This document shows, in pieces, positions 50,930-59,870 of a stretch of 64,000 nt of DNA. The stretch's first letter is position 1. The number at the start of each line of letters is the position of its first letter. The translations under genes were made by a program, and so were the position numbers. This DNA is from Candidatus Didemnitutus mandela (GTDB lineage Bacteria > Verrucomicrobiota > Verrucomicrobiia > Opitutales > Opitutaceae), in contig NJAL01000002.1 of assembly GCA_002591725.1 (NCBI GenBank), positions 1 through 64,000 of the forward strand, read 5' to 3'. The notes under the pieces were generated by a model that was not told the DNA's origin, ran no database searches, and saw only the letters and a program-made list of their open reading frames with translations.

Positions 50930-51830
50930 TGCTTTCCATGCCGGTTTCTCAGTGCGGCGACGGACCGTGGCAAAACCATATCCGATCGTGCTGCAATACA
51001 TCTCGCCCGACTGGCAAGTAGTCTACAGGGAAACCGGATAATTGGAAAACCTGGACAACGTTGTGTCTCGAGACAGAAACTGCTCCGCTGCAAATACGGT
51101 CGGCTCGGTTTGCCAATAAGTTCATCGAGAAAGTTTCTATTGTAGAACTAAAAGCCCAGCTCGGGGTCGCCAAGACTTCCAGCACTTAGCTGAAATCCAA
51201 GGTTAACTTAACTGGCGTAAAAAACGTGCGTACAACGCGAGTTCATAGCCGATGAATGTCGCCATGGCTCTCGCCGCACACGTTGAAGTAGACGTGGTTT
51301 AGTCAGGTTCACCCGCGTCGGTCTGTCGCGCCTCGCCTGATAGTCGGCCAGCAGCGCTTGGTTGGAACCCCAGCGTCCAGCGTGTAGGCCCCCCAGACTC
51401 TCGAAGTTGCCGGGGTGATTTTCTTCGCTGTGCGGGCTCACGAGCGAAAAAGCGGCCACCTTCCAGCACGAGTCGTTTTTCCGCCCCAAGACAAGACGCT
51501 TTATCGAAACCGATCTTGAAAAAATGGAGACGACAAGAGATGTCGCCAAGCGAATTACTAATCGCGAGTTGATACAGCGAAGGCTGCCCGTGTGCAATTC
51601 TGCTACCCATCAGCCATATCAAGACACCGAAGTAAATCGTATCCGGAACGTAAGCTTCCGCCGGTTCAAACATCAGCAAGCGTTCCCATACGATCCAGCT
51701 CCTTAGGGCTAACGGTCGCTCCACCGAAGTCCGTGATTTCCACCCGCAAGCCCGAGATACGGGTGAGTGTGTAGAGATACGCAGCCTGAGCCACGCGTGG
51801 TATGGCCGAGTTGATGCCAGAGTTTCCGAA
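50930..51830 (-). pseudogene. aldose 1-epimerase (mutarotase) remnant
   Basis: Minus-strand pieces match aldose 1-epimerase. Near 51640-51560 there are TIYFGVLIWLMGSRIAHGQ ('yfGa.iGRvaNRIa.GrF') and YQLAISNSL ('y.L..Nn.pN.LHGG'). Then KIGFDKASC ('GFdk..W'). Near 51460-51300 there are FSLVSPHSEENHPGNFES ('l..vSpdGeegyPG.l.....Y') and DYQARRDRPTRVNLT ('Y.a.tDkpTpvNLTnHsYFNL'). Near 51060 there is FCLETQRCPGFP ('.glclEtQ.fPds.n.p.FPs..L..Ge.y...t.y.F'). The gene is broken by several shifts. It lies just upstream of the araB remnant and would have equilibrated sugar anomers. Confidence 0.6.
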
Positions 51831-51969
51831 CTCCGGGCGGCTACATCATACGGTCAGTTTTATTAAGACCGATTTCGACCAGATTCGCCTTGTTCCCCTG
51901 CACATTAAGGTTTCCCAATATCAGCCAGATGTACTCTCCCCCGTGTTCTCCCCGGTACTGCCCTCCCGC

Positions 51970-52680
51970 GTGCAACTGATGGCGACCTATCTTTGGGACC
52001 GACATAGTGCACGCTACGGTAGGAATGCCCAGAGGCCTTAGGCTGCATAGTAGAAGTTCCGGAAGCACAGACTTGCTGCAGCCAGCCAGTCTTTAACTAG
52101 GGAGAGATTGGGCTGCCTCGAGCAAAAGTCACTCGCCACATGCTCGAAGTCCTTCAGTAGCAATCTGCCCGTCATCAGACCATCCGCTTCCTGCTCCGGC
52201 ATGCTGCGGCACCGGAGCTCCGCTCCAATACAAAACAAAAAGGAAAACGATCTGCTTGCCGTAGGCCAGACACAGACACTCACGTCGCGTTCGTGAAAAC
52301 TGACGGACTTCATCGTCCACAAGTCTCGGAGCCACCTCGTGGTCTGGGCCGGTCCGATGGCACGGTGGCATTAATCGCGATTGTCGCTCGCGTCGCACCG
52401 CCAGCGGCGAGCCCGCGCACACGCCTGCACAACCACAACCTAATGTTCGGAAAGTTCGGCGAAAGCAAACAACGCTGCAGCTTCGGAGGCACACTCCCCT
52501 TCGCTTATCCCCACATCTCGAAATCGTATTAGCGATTTGAAGCTCGACCACGTGCTAGTTTAGAAAACCGTGATGCCTGTTTCAAGCGTAATCAGTTGGC
52601 TCATACATCTCGCCAGGCGGGAAGGCCGGTCGGTGTAGGATTTTCACTTGGGAGACTGCTATGCGATTCGCTCGCAGCCA
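51970..52680 (+). pseudogene. lutA: LutA-like lactate-oxidation iron-sulfur subunit remnant
   Basis: Plus-strand pieces give CIVEVPEAQTCCSQPVFN (near 52040-52095, family 'LGceVeyP..QtCCGQPafNsG') and, near 52470-52520, QRCSFGGTLPFAYPHIS (family 'eCCGFGGtFav.fp.iS'), the two Cys-rich CCG blocks, the second with one Cys lost. Then SVISWLIHLARREGR near 52585-52630 ('.D.gClmHi.gr..r'). So the order is that of LutA/YkgE, a subunit of the L-lactate oxidising complex. Stops and shifts separate the blocks. It is followed by the lutB remnant on the same strand. Confidence 0.6.
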
Positions 52681-52699
52681 TGGAGGTAGCCCAATGAAC

Positions 52700-53950
52700 T
52701 AGATCGACAAGTTTGCAGCCGTGTTGTCACAGAACAAACACACCTCCGTCTACCATATCTACCATAGGACCAAGGCCATGCACGAAAAGCAGGCCAAAAT
52801 GTTTCTCGAACAGCTTTGAGACCCCCGCCACCGGACGTCGCACCCGCACCGTTAGCAAAATCAAGCAACACAACCTTGAAAGCTTCTATCCCCGTCTTCC
52901 GCAAGTCGAGGTTAAGATTCAAACTAACCACATCTGAGTGAACTTGGTGCCCGCAGAGCAAAGTAAATGGTGAAAGCCAAAAGCATAATTTCCGAGGAGG
53001 TCAAACTCATTCACTCCCTCGAAAAACAAGTTTTTCAACCTCCCGAAACCGACCTCGAAAAATTCACCGTGAAGATCAATACTCCCAAAAAAAACCACAC
53101 CATAGGACCGATTACTCGCAAGTATCAACAGGAAATTGCCTACAGCTTTGCAGCGTGAGAGCCTCAGTGCTTATAATGACGATCCGCAGACGATCACGAA
53201 TCACGCCTGCAAATCCCATCGGGGAAAATATCTTCCAAGCAGACATCGGTCTTAACCAGCGCGAATTTCACCTTCACCTCTGCCGAAAACTGCCGCCGCC
53301 CTTGTGCTCGTGACCAACAAGGCAACTCCCGTTTTCACTCCCTACTGTAAGATGCCATATCGCGATGATCGGCATCGAAAAAATCGTGCCAATACGATTC
53401 GAGGCTTCGCACTGCTAAATCTTTTCACCAATTTTGGTACGGTGCAGCAATTCACCGTTTACGCCAAGTTTGTTTTCAGCCCGAAATCGCCCACGAAACT
53501 AGAGACGGCCCTAAGAAAATACATGCCATCTTCGTTAACAACGGCCACACCAGATTGCTCACGACCCAGTACCGCGACACCCTACGCTCCATCCGCTGCA
53601 GCACGCGTGTCTGAACGCTTACCTGACTTACGGCCAGACCAGCGGCAATGCTTGCCTCAGCTTCTACTCCCGCGTCCGTTGGCGCCATGCTCTCTCTGCT
53701 ATTGGCCAAGGAAAAATCTTCCACACTCGCTAATATTTGTCCAAACTTCATTACTTTGTAGTGTGCGCAAATGAGGGCCCGCCTTATCGAGCACTTTGAT
53801 TCCCCAGCCTTATTCCTTCGCCTCAGCGACAAGGCAAAGCAGGGATATGTCTCTGTCTTCGGTAGGCGCACTGAAGGGCAGCGAGGTGATAGACTTGATC
53901 CCCGACACGATAAACGAAAACCGCTGCTCAACTAGAAAGCCCAACGTACC
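52700..53950 (+). pseudogene. lutB: LutB-like lactate-oxidation iron-sulfur protein remnant
   Basis: The frame at 52967-53158 gives VKAKSIISEEVKLIHSLEKQ and ETDLEKFTVKI ('vKsKSM.seEi.LN..Le..G....EtDLGE.i.Q'). Pieces at 53300-53500 give VLVTNKATPVF and ALLNLFTNFGTVQQFTVYAK ('.vtNEGNgR' and 'vllnlLarsaTGq.lt.Yt'). Then NNGHTRL and TQYRDTLRSIRCSTCLNAYL near 53540-53620 ('.L..e.yre.L.CIRCGaClN.CPvY'), with several cluster Cys lost, and SLCGACEEVCP is replaced by unreadable sequence. The gene order lutA-lutB and the motifs make the call fairly safe. I found no lutC after it. Confidence 0.6.
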
Positions 53951-54888
53951 CATACCGTTGTGGTGTGGCGACGAGCTGCGCGGCCGGATGAAGGAACGAA
54001 AAAACTATAAACTCGGCCCGCTATCAAATCATCGACCGGGTGAAAGTCGTGTTCGTTCCCATACTACAATACGCCACCTATCTGGGTATTTCCAGCAATC
54101 TCGCCGCCAACATGCCAGATAGTCGACGGCCGCGTCCCCGCAGAGCTTTTGGCCAACTGGTGAGCGGCCTCGGCGGCCCTCAGCCGCCACTTGGCTCCAC
54201 GAACACGGCAACTTACGTAGCTATTGCGACCCAGCACCAGAGCCGCATTTCACAAACATTGAAGCCAGTACGGCTTAATACCGCACCCGGGCGAACGACT
54301 TCGCGCTCGCATCATGAGCATTGCCAGGACGATCGCCAAAACTGACACCACCATTCCCAACGACATCGCTACCTTACAACAACGATTCGCCGCCCTTGCC
54401 CCATGAGTGTACATCGCCATCGTCGCCGCGGCACCTGGCCTGTACGGAAAGTATGCATGTGCTCATTAAACATAGCGCTGCCCCTCGCCCGCCATCCACC
54501 ACGATCTCAGGACATGAAAGCCGAAACCGTCGTGCTCGATCAGATAGTCGGGATTGGAGTGTTTGAAACCGGCATAGTTGAGCGCAAACTCTACTTCTAC
54601 TTCCACCGCCATGGCTGGGCCCGAAGAGGATATAACGCAAACCAAGAGACCTGTTGCAACAGAACCGGCCGTTTGCTGGACAAGGAAGCAAAAATGCGAC
54701 AGTAATAGAATGAGTGCGTATCGGGGCACGACAATACCCGCTTTCCCCGACTATCTCCATAAAAATATCGGTAAGTCCTGCTTGCAAAGACTCGTTATCT
54801 ATTCTATTAACCCTCAGGTTTCGCATGTTTTATCCTTTAGCTGTGTACCTACGGCACCCTCGAGCCTTTCGCTATCCCTCACGTCGTA
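53951..54888. other. degraded stretch, no gene recognised
   Basis: This is where lutC might be expected, but I see none of its motifs. Overlapping open frames on both strands at 54374-54826 look like chance. Confidence 0.4.
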
Positions 54889-55690
54889 TGAACTTCGAGC
54901 TCACGAATAAAGTCGTCTTTAATCACCGGCGGCAGAAAATGGGCCGGAAAGACGGCCCCATACATTCACCGCGAAAGAAGTCTGCTTTTGCATCGTCAAA
55001 CGAGCTGTGTTCCGAACGCATGGCTTCCGGCCAGTGTGATCTCGGCTCGGTCTTTATGAGCTAACCAACTAGAAGTCCGTACGCCGCACCCACCTTCGTT
55101 TTTCTAAAAAAAAACGACCGGGTCGACGTTGTGATCAACAATACCGGACTGAACGGCAACTTCAGACTCCTGTATCCCCGCCACATTTTTCGCTACCCGC
55201 TCGAAAGCAAGCATGATCCATTAGTTTCATCTTCGTCCAAGCTTATTTTGACGCCCTTCTCGCGAACCGCGTGGCTGCATCGCTAATATCGTCACGAAAT
55301 GCGCCGCGACCGTGAAAGGAGGTGCGAACAGATATATCGCGGGCAAAGGCGCCATAAACGCCCTCACCCACGAATTGGCGCTCAATCTCGCATAGTGCGG
55401 CGTCCGGGTGCAGCGTGGCTCCAGCCAAGGTCATGGCGTCGTAATACGCCCGTTGGATTCAACAGCATTCAGATCTGGAAGCAGCGTTCGACGCTGCCCA
55501 CATCTAAATGATTCACTCAAACACCGGACGTCTACCGTCGGAGAAGTAGCCAGCCAGCACAGCCATCTTCGTCGCCTCGCCCCACTCCACACACCATGGA
55601 ACAAATCTTCAGCGGCGGCGGCATATGCACTTCGATCAGACCTACAACCATGCCTCCACACGATAGATTTTTCAATCGCTACAGCCGCTT
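54889..55690 (+). pseudogene. short-chain dehydrogenase remnant (sugar or fucose dehydrogenase-like)
   Basis: The remnant starts at the ATG near 54889 with MNFELTNKVVF, where the next codons are shifted out of the usual 'vTGGgsGIG'. It goes on with GQCDLGSVFMS near 55030 and KKNDRVDVVINNTGLNGNF near 55110-55165 (the 'vDvvvNNAG' motif). Near 55345-55400 it gives YIAGKGAINALTHELALNLA ('Y.asKgAl..lT..LA.dla'), then GVRV, and near 55440-55640 VVASPHS-like and HFDQTYNHAS ('...DGGy.h'). The catalytic Tyr-Lys pair is still visible as YIAGK. Several shifts and at least one stop break it. Its place in a sugar-oxidation cluster suggests an L-fucose/L-galactose-type dehydrogenase. Confidence 0.6.
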
Positions 55691-55878
55691 CAAAAACAGC
55701 TAACTTTGGTTTCGTTTTACGCATGCGCGCTGAACACCGAACCGGTTACATCTGGCATCATGCATCCGTGTGTCCTATCGTTATCATTTTCAGCTATCAT
55801 ATCTGCATCTATTCGATCTACGAAAAAGATTGCGGCTTTTGAGCTACTACGAATACTAGGGTAACAACTTCGCGGCAG

Positions 55879-56010
55879 GTATGAAGCTTATACTCACCGA
55901 TCCCGGTCCGCAGCGCTGATTGGCTTTGATGGAGCCGATGCAGAATCAGCTCGTCACCAGCACCACGGTTGGTGGTAAACGCAAATGGAGGAAATTTTCT
56001 ACCAAGACTA
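55879..56010 (+). pseudogene. possible N-terminal stub of a fumarylacetoacetate-hydrolase-family protein
   Basis: MKLILTDPGPQR, a stop, then LALMEP at 55879-55940 resembles the start of FAH-family hydrolases ('MKLiry.d..G...~g..d.dG'), which split 2,4-diketo-3-deoxy-L-fuconate in this pathway. Nothing after it supports the call except the neighbourhood. Confidence 0.2.
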
Positions 56011-56049
56011 ATCTTTTTTCGCTATGTTTCCTCCTAACTAAAATTCGTT

Positions 56050-56570
56050 TTCGCAGCTATTCCGGATCCAAGGTCAGCCAAGCAATAGTTAAAAATTTCA
56101 CCCCCAAAGCGCCTGTGTGGGGACAGCAGACTACGACACCACCCCACCGCCACAGCCGAGCTAATCAGGGGAGGAAGGTCGGTCTAAGCCTTGGGCGTGA
56201 GCAATCCAGCCCGACAGACGTCCTCGCCGAGCACCTACCTTCCCTCGACTTTTCGTAAATAGCACCGGTATAAGCCACGTGGAAAACCTGCTCGGCACCA
56301 CAGCAACGGGCCTCGATCGGACCCTGCGCATTTAACGTCCGCGGGCTGTTCATTCTCTGCAAGACCTTCGTTCCGCTATACTCAAGCTCGGGCGCAGCAA
56401 CGTTGTGAACATCGTATCGATCGGAGACGGCGTACGCGACAAACTCTCTTACAGTGTCACCAAGCACGCCGTCGTTGGCCCTACGTGCCCTCTAACAATC
56501 GATTACTCGCAAATTAGCGTGGGCTTCAACTACGTGGGAGTATCGCTCGTAAAATTCCGCATCGCGGAAC
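56050..56570 (+). pseudogene. second short-chain dehydrogenase remnant
   Basis: Pieces in order: QAIVKNFTPKAPV (near 56085, from 'Gig.aiv..f...Ga.Vv..D'), a region near 56190-56240 fitting 'vrADVs.p.dv', GISHVENLLGTTATGLDRTL (near 56265-56330, after 'NsAGi'), then VVNIVSIGDGVRDKLSYSVT and KHAVVGPT (near 56400-56480; the 'iVNisSi.g......Y..tK.Av.gLt' block with Ser, Tyr and Lys retained) and IDYSQISVGFNYVGVSLVK. It stops being SDR-like at about 56570 and passes straight into the next remnant, so its C-terminus is deleted. A 2-keto-3-deoxy-L-fuconate dehydrogenase would fit the pathway. Confidence 0.6.
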
Positions 56571-56574
56571 ATCT

Positions 56575-57330
56575 CAAACCCGATTACTCAGCCGCCTACG
56601 TCGTATTCAGCGTCAATCGCAACGACGGCACTAAAGGCCATGGACTGACGATCGGCCGCGGCACGGATATCGTCGTGGCCACCGTCGAAGCGCTTCGTAC
56701 CGTTCGTCGCCAGTCAAACAAAATCCAAGAGGCTTCACGTCGGCCATCGGCGCATTTTGGAAATACCTCACAGACGATTCACAGCTCCGCTGGATCTGGC
56801 CAGGAAAAGTCGCAATACACCTCATTGCCGCAGCGGTTGTCAATACGCTTTGGAAGTTGAGGGGGAAAACTCGAAGGAAATCCGCTCTGAAAACTACTTT
56901 CTGACCTAAGCCCCTCACAGATCGTCGAGATAGCCGACTGGCGTTGCCCAACCAACGCGCCTACACTAGATAAAACGCTTGCAATGTTAAAAAAACTCGC
57001 GCTACCAGAAAAATGGAGACGCGATGCGCACGGATATCCCGTTTACACAGCCTCTGCAACCTCTGCCGCGAAGCGCTCGCCGAAAAATCTGCCCACTTTA
57101 AAATCAAAGCAGGTGCGAATCGCGTAGACTACACCCGCCCCGCCAACATAATTCGCAATAGAATCGGCCCGTCTCGCACGCATCATGGCCGATGCCAATC
57201 AACGTCGTGATGGACTGGACGCTAAAGCTAGCTCCGACTCGGCCAATGTGACTCTAGAATCCGACGTTTCCAAACAATTTTGATCGATGACGCCGCGATC
57301 GCTCGAGCTATTCAGCAATAGCGTCGCCAG
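56575..57330 (+). pseudogene. L-fuconate dehydratase (enolase superfamily) remnant
   Basis: KPDYSAAYVVFSVNRNDGTK and HGLTIGRGTDIVVATVEALR (56575-56700) match the N-terminal capping domain of L-fuconate dehydratase ('pDYSaAYv.l.td...eGhGltFTiGRGneivvaai.aL'). FWKYLTDDSQLRWIWPGK and AAVVNTLWKLRGK (56755-56860) match its next block ('w..l..dSQLRWiGPeKGvihLA.aAvvNA.WDL'). HGYPVYTASAT (57035-57070) and IMADANQRRDGLDAKA (57180-57230, the metal-binding 'DaNQrWdv') follow, and DDAAIARAIQQ near 57285 is the 'ilGHaaIaraI' block. The barrel after that is missing. The first codons of the gene are also missing, since the sequence is joined to the dehydrogenase before it. The enzyme dehydrates L-fuconate to 2-keto-3-deoxy-L-fuconate. 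Confidence 0.7.
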
Positions 57331-57439
57331 ATTGACTGTTGCCAGCCCTGCGCGGCGCGGAGAAAGGCCTCACGGCCGAAAAAACCATCTATCCTAAGAG
57401 GTAGCTGAACAAGATTATGCAACTCGGAACACGCAGCGT

Positions 57440-57870
57440 TTAGCTCACGCTGGGACCCGCTCTATTTGTCAGCCTCGCGTTGCGCTATACACAGTCCGGC
57501 TACCAATGCCTTCTCCATCGGTTCAAACTAACAAACGGCCCGGCTCCGCGGGCGTGCCCAGCGAGTGGGTGAAGTTGCTAGCCTATGTGTCCTGTGCAGC
57601 GTTTTTCGGCATCGCAGCGATTTTGCAATTCACCTATCTGACCGGAGAGCGACCGGAGAGCAATTCGATTTAACTAAACATCACTGCTGCTGGCGTGATC
57701 GGTGGGGCAGGCCTTTCCGGTAGCCAAAGGCTCCGTGCTTGACACATTCGTAGGTGCGCTGATCATGAGGCGCCACAGCGAGCAGTTGCATAAAAATGGG
57801 TTGTGCCAACTGGCGTTCAGGAAATCGCAACCGATGACATCATCGTAGCCACCGTGGTGTTTTCCTACCT
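57440..57870 (+). pseudogene. sugar ABC transporter permease (RbsC/XylH class) C-terminal remnant
   Basis: Pieces in the order of RbsC-type permeases: SLALRYTQSGYQ and FSIGSN (57475-57525, 'l.rT.fGr.~yAiGgNe.AArlsGi'), EWVKLLAYVSCAAFFGIAAI and LQFTYL (57565-57635, 'v..~k...yv.sGl.aglaGil..srl'), then ITAAGVIGGAGLSGS (57675-57720, 'eldaIAAvviGGtSl.GG'), then KGSVLDTFVGALIM (57730-57770, 'GsvlGtl.Galim'). The N-terminal helices are unreadable. It is dead. It would have worked with a binding protein such as the one at 46.3 kb and an ATPase. The cluster around it suggests fucose or a related deoxysugar as cargo. Confidence 0.6.
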
Positions 57871-57949
57871 ACCTAAGAGAACGAGCGCTCCAGGCCGGTC
57901 GGACCGACTAGCCAAACAAAAAACGCCACGGGCCGAGCCGATCAGCAAA

Positions 57950-58480
57950 ATCTGCCCTTCGTAGACAGCAGCGATCACGACTTGGTCTATGGTTCCAAAT
58001 TGGCCCCGATAATCTCGTTTTCCACACACTGGAAAAGTTTGGCCATTTTCACGAAATCCTAAGCAAACGACAAAACTGTATAAAACGACCTCGGATATTA
58101 GTAAGTGAAAGCGAGGAAGATGATTAAAAACTCTTCGCCAACCGGCAGATCGGCGACAGCCACGAATTCAAAACCCGTCAAGACAACGCCACACGAATAC
58201 TCAGTTTCACTCTGGAACCGCAACCGGAGTATCGTCTAAGGAGAAAGTCGTGCGCTTCCTTGAAATAGGTGGCATAAAGCGTCATCTAGTAAGTCGTTAC
58301 TAGATCCGCAAAGCAATGTTAGGTTCCGTACTCGATTTCGAGTAAAAAAACGAACCCGTCGCTATAGTCGGTATGTTCGCCAATGAGGTTAACGCGCCAG
58401 GAGAAAAAACGAAAATTCGGGGAAGCCGGAAAAGTAGAGTAGAAAGGAAATTCGGTGAGAACCGGATCCTGCACGGAAGA
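57950..58480 (-). pseudogene. galK: galactokinase remnant
   Basis: At about 58415-58340 the minus strand reads WRVNLIGEHTDYSDGFVF. It matches the galactokinase signature 'GR.N.IGEHtDYn.GfvlP' with the first Gly changed to Trp. Below it, to about 57950, only short pieces could belong to the GHMP kinase fold and I cannot place them with confidence. The gene is dead. The living enzyme phosphorylates galactose at C1. Confidence 0.5.
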
Positions 58481-58566
58481 ACATGGCCCACTAAATTGGG
58501 CAAAAGAGCAGGAAACTGTCGAGCTCTTGTTGGCGGTCCCGGTTACATAACAACCCCCGGAGCGGA

Positions 58567-58590
58567 AAGAAGCCGACTCGGCTTCTTTTT
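58567..58590 (+). terminator. intrinsic terminator, orphan
   Basis: GAAGCC and GGCTTC flank GACTC and TTTTT follows on the plus strand. The inverted repeat also has a short T-run on the minus strand. It lies between the galactokinase and SGNH-hydrolase remnants and no longer serves an intact gene. Confidence 0.6.
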
Positions 58591-58739
58591 CGCCCACTGT
58601 TTCCGTCAGAAAGTTTAAGCGCCAGGCCCATCTCGCTGGCAGCCCTCTCACCTTTCCCCGATATTTTGGCCAAGGTAACTGCGGAAAATCTGTCGCGTTT
58701 TCCAGCGACCGGTCCGCAGCTATTGTCAATCGCGGCTAT

Positions 58740-59110
58740 TATGATGTATTCTATCAAAAACCAGGCATAGCAGAACGCCAGACTTGTTCCTAGCCAGCAA
58801 TCTTTCGCCAAACATTGCCCAAGTTTCTCGCCAAGCTTCAGGCCGGCGACACCAAGGTAATTTTGGTGACACCGACGCCGCTCAAAGAGACTAGCGGTCT
58901 GCCGGCCGCCAGACAAGACGGGCGTGGACTGAGCGTTCGCGGAATGCTTCGACTTTATCCGCGACCTGGCCGCACACACCGGTTGCACCTTCGTCGATTT
59001 TCACATCCCGATGACTAAAATCACACTTAAAGAACAGAAGAAGGACTCTGTTTTTATGTTCACGATCCCGGATCGAATGTCGCTCAATAACATAAAGTTC
59101 TCTTATGGAG
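58740..59110 (+). pseudogene. SGNH/GDSL-type hydrolase remnant
   Basis: Plus-strand pieces give FLAKLQAGDTKVILVTPTPL (58817-58880, block III region of SGNH hydrolases, where 'p..l..~i.~a....vil.tP.P~') and, in the next frame, AECFDFIRDLAAHTGCTFVD and FHIPMT (58940-59015, '...v..vA...g...vDlh.p~'), followed by a Lys-rich stretch where 'f..DGvHPn..Gh' would be. The family includes carbohydrate esterases that remove acetyl groups from glycans, which would fit the neighbours. The catalytic Ser and the Asp-His end are not readable. Confidence 0.5.
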
Positions 59111-59461
59111 GGACTAATATATTTCCATGAGCAGGCCGTGCCCGGCGAAGTTTCCTTCCTACACACCAATGCAAACCACCGCGAAGTCGTCTCAGGACTG
59201 ACCAGCTCCGTACGAAAGATCAGCAGCAGCACCAGCATATAGTTTAGCTAGACTGAAACTGTGTTTGTCCTTCGTCGGCAGCGAAGAAGCGGAAGAGGCC
59301 TACCGCCTTGTCCTTTTCCACTCGGAGTTAAACAAAAAATCCTACAGGTAACAAATCTCACGGAGCAACCTCAGTAGCTATTTTGAGCATTGATGGAGCT
59401 CATGCGCGCTTACAGCACGGAAGAGCTGTTAATACCGCCAACAAGCGCGCCGCCCGATCGG

Positions 59462-59870
59462 TTATTTTACCGGACCGAGAACACGGTTTCTCAACTCCAC
59501 GACAGTAGCGATAAAGGCCTCTGGCGTGGGTGCGGTCCAAAAGGCATCCCGATGTGCCGCATCCTTGGTCAAACAGCAAAGGATTCCGACTAGCGTGAGA
59601 TAATCGCCCGGATTGGATTTCAGCGTGCCGAGCATAAACATCAGCTTCACGAGCTAGCTGTTGTCCTTATTAAACTACACCATTATCGCTACGCCCGACA
59701 GCGATAACGGTCTTTTTCACCGCCTCCGTGCGGGCGTGCGGCAACGAAGCCTCGCGGCCAAGGTAAGTGGATATCCAGCCGATCGCGAGCCAAGCAGCTC
59801 GTTGTAGAAGATGGTAAAATTTGCCACGTCAGGATGCCCATAAAGCAACTTTGCCACTTCATTGAGTGGC
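59462..59870 (-). pseudogene. PTS EIIA-like (fructose/nitrogen type) domain remnant
   Basis: Minus-strand frames give GREASLPHARTEAVKKTVIA and VGRSDNG (about 59760-59690, with the 'iAlPHar....~~~~va~gr...Gv' block that holds the phosphorylated His) and then KLMFMLGTLKSNPGDYLTLV, GILCCLTKDAAHRDAFWTAP and TPEAFIATV (59650-59500, 'lifll..p.....~hL..La.l...l.d...r..l..a.~...~~~'). A stop and a shift separate the two. It may have been the tail of a transporter, since the sequence above 59870 (minus) contains a hydrophobic piece near 60150-60080. Confidence 0.5.

Noticed and set aside
53951-54888. lutC after lutB
   Set aside because: The position is right, but I could not find any LutC motif in the six frames.
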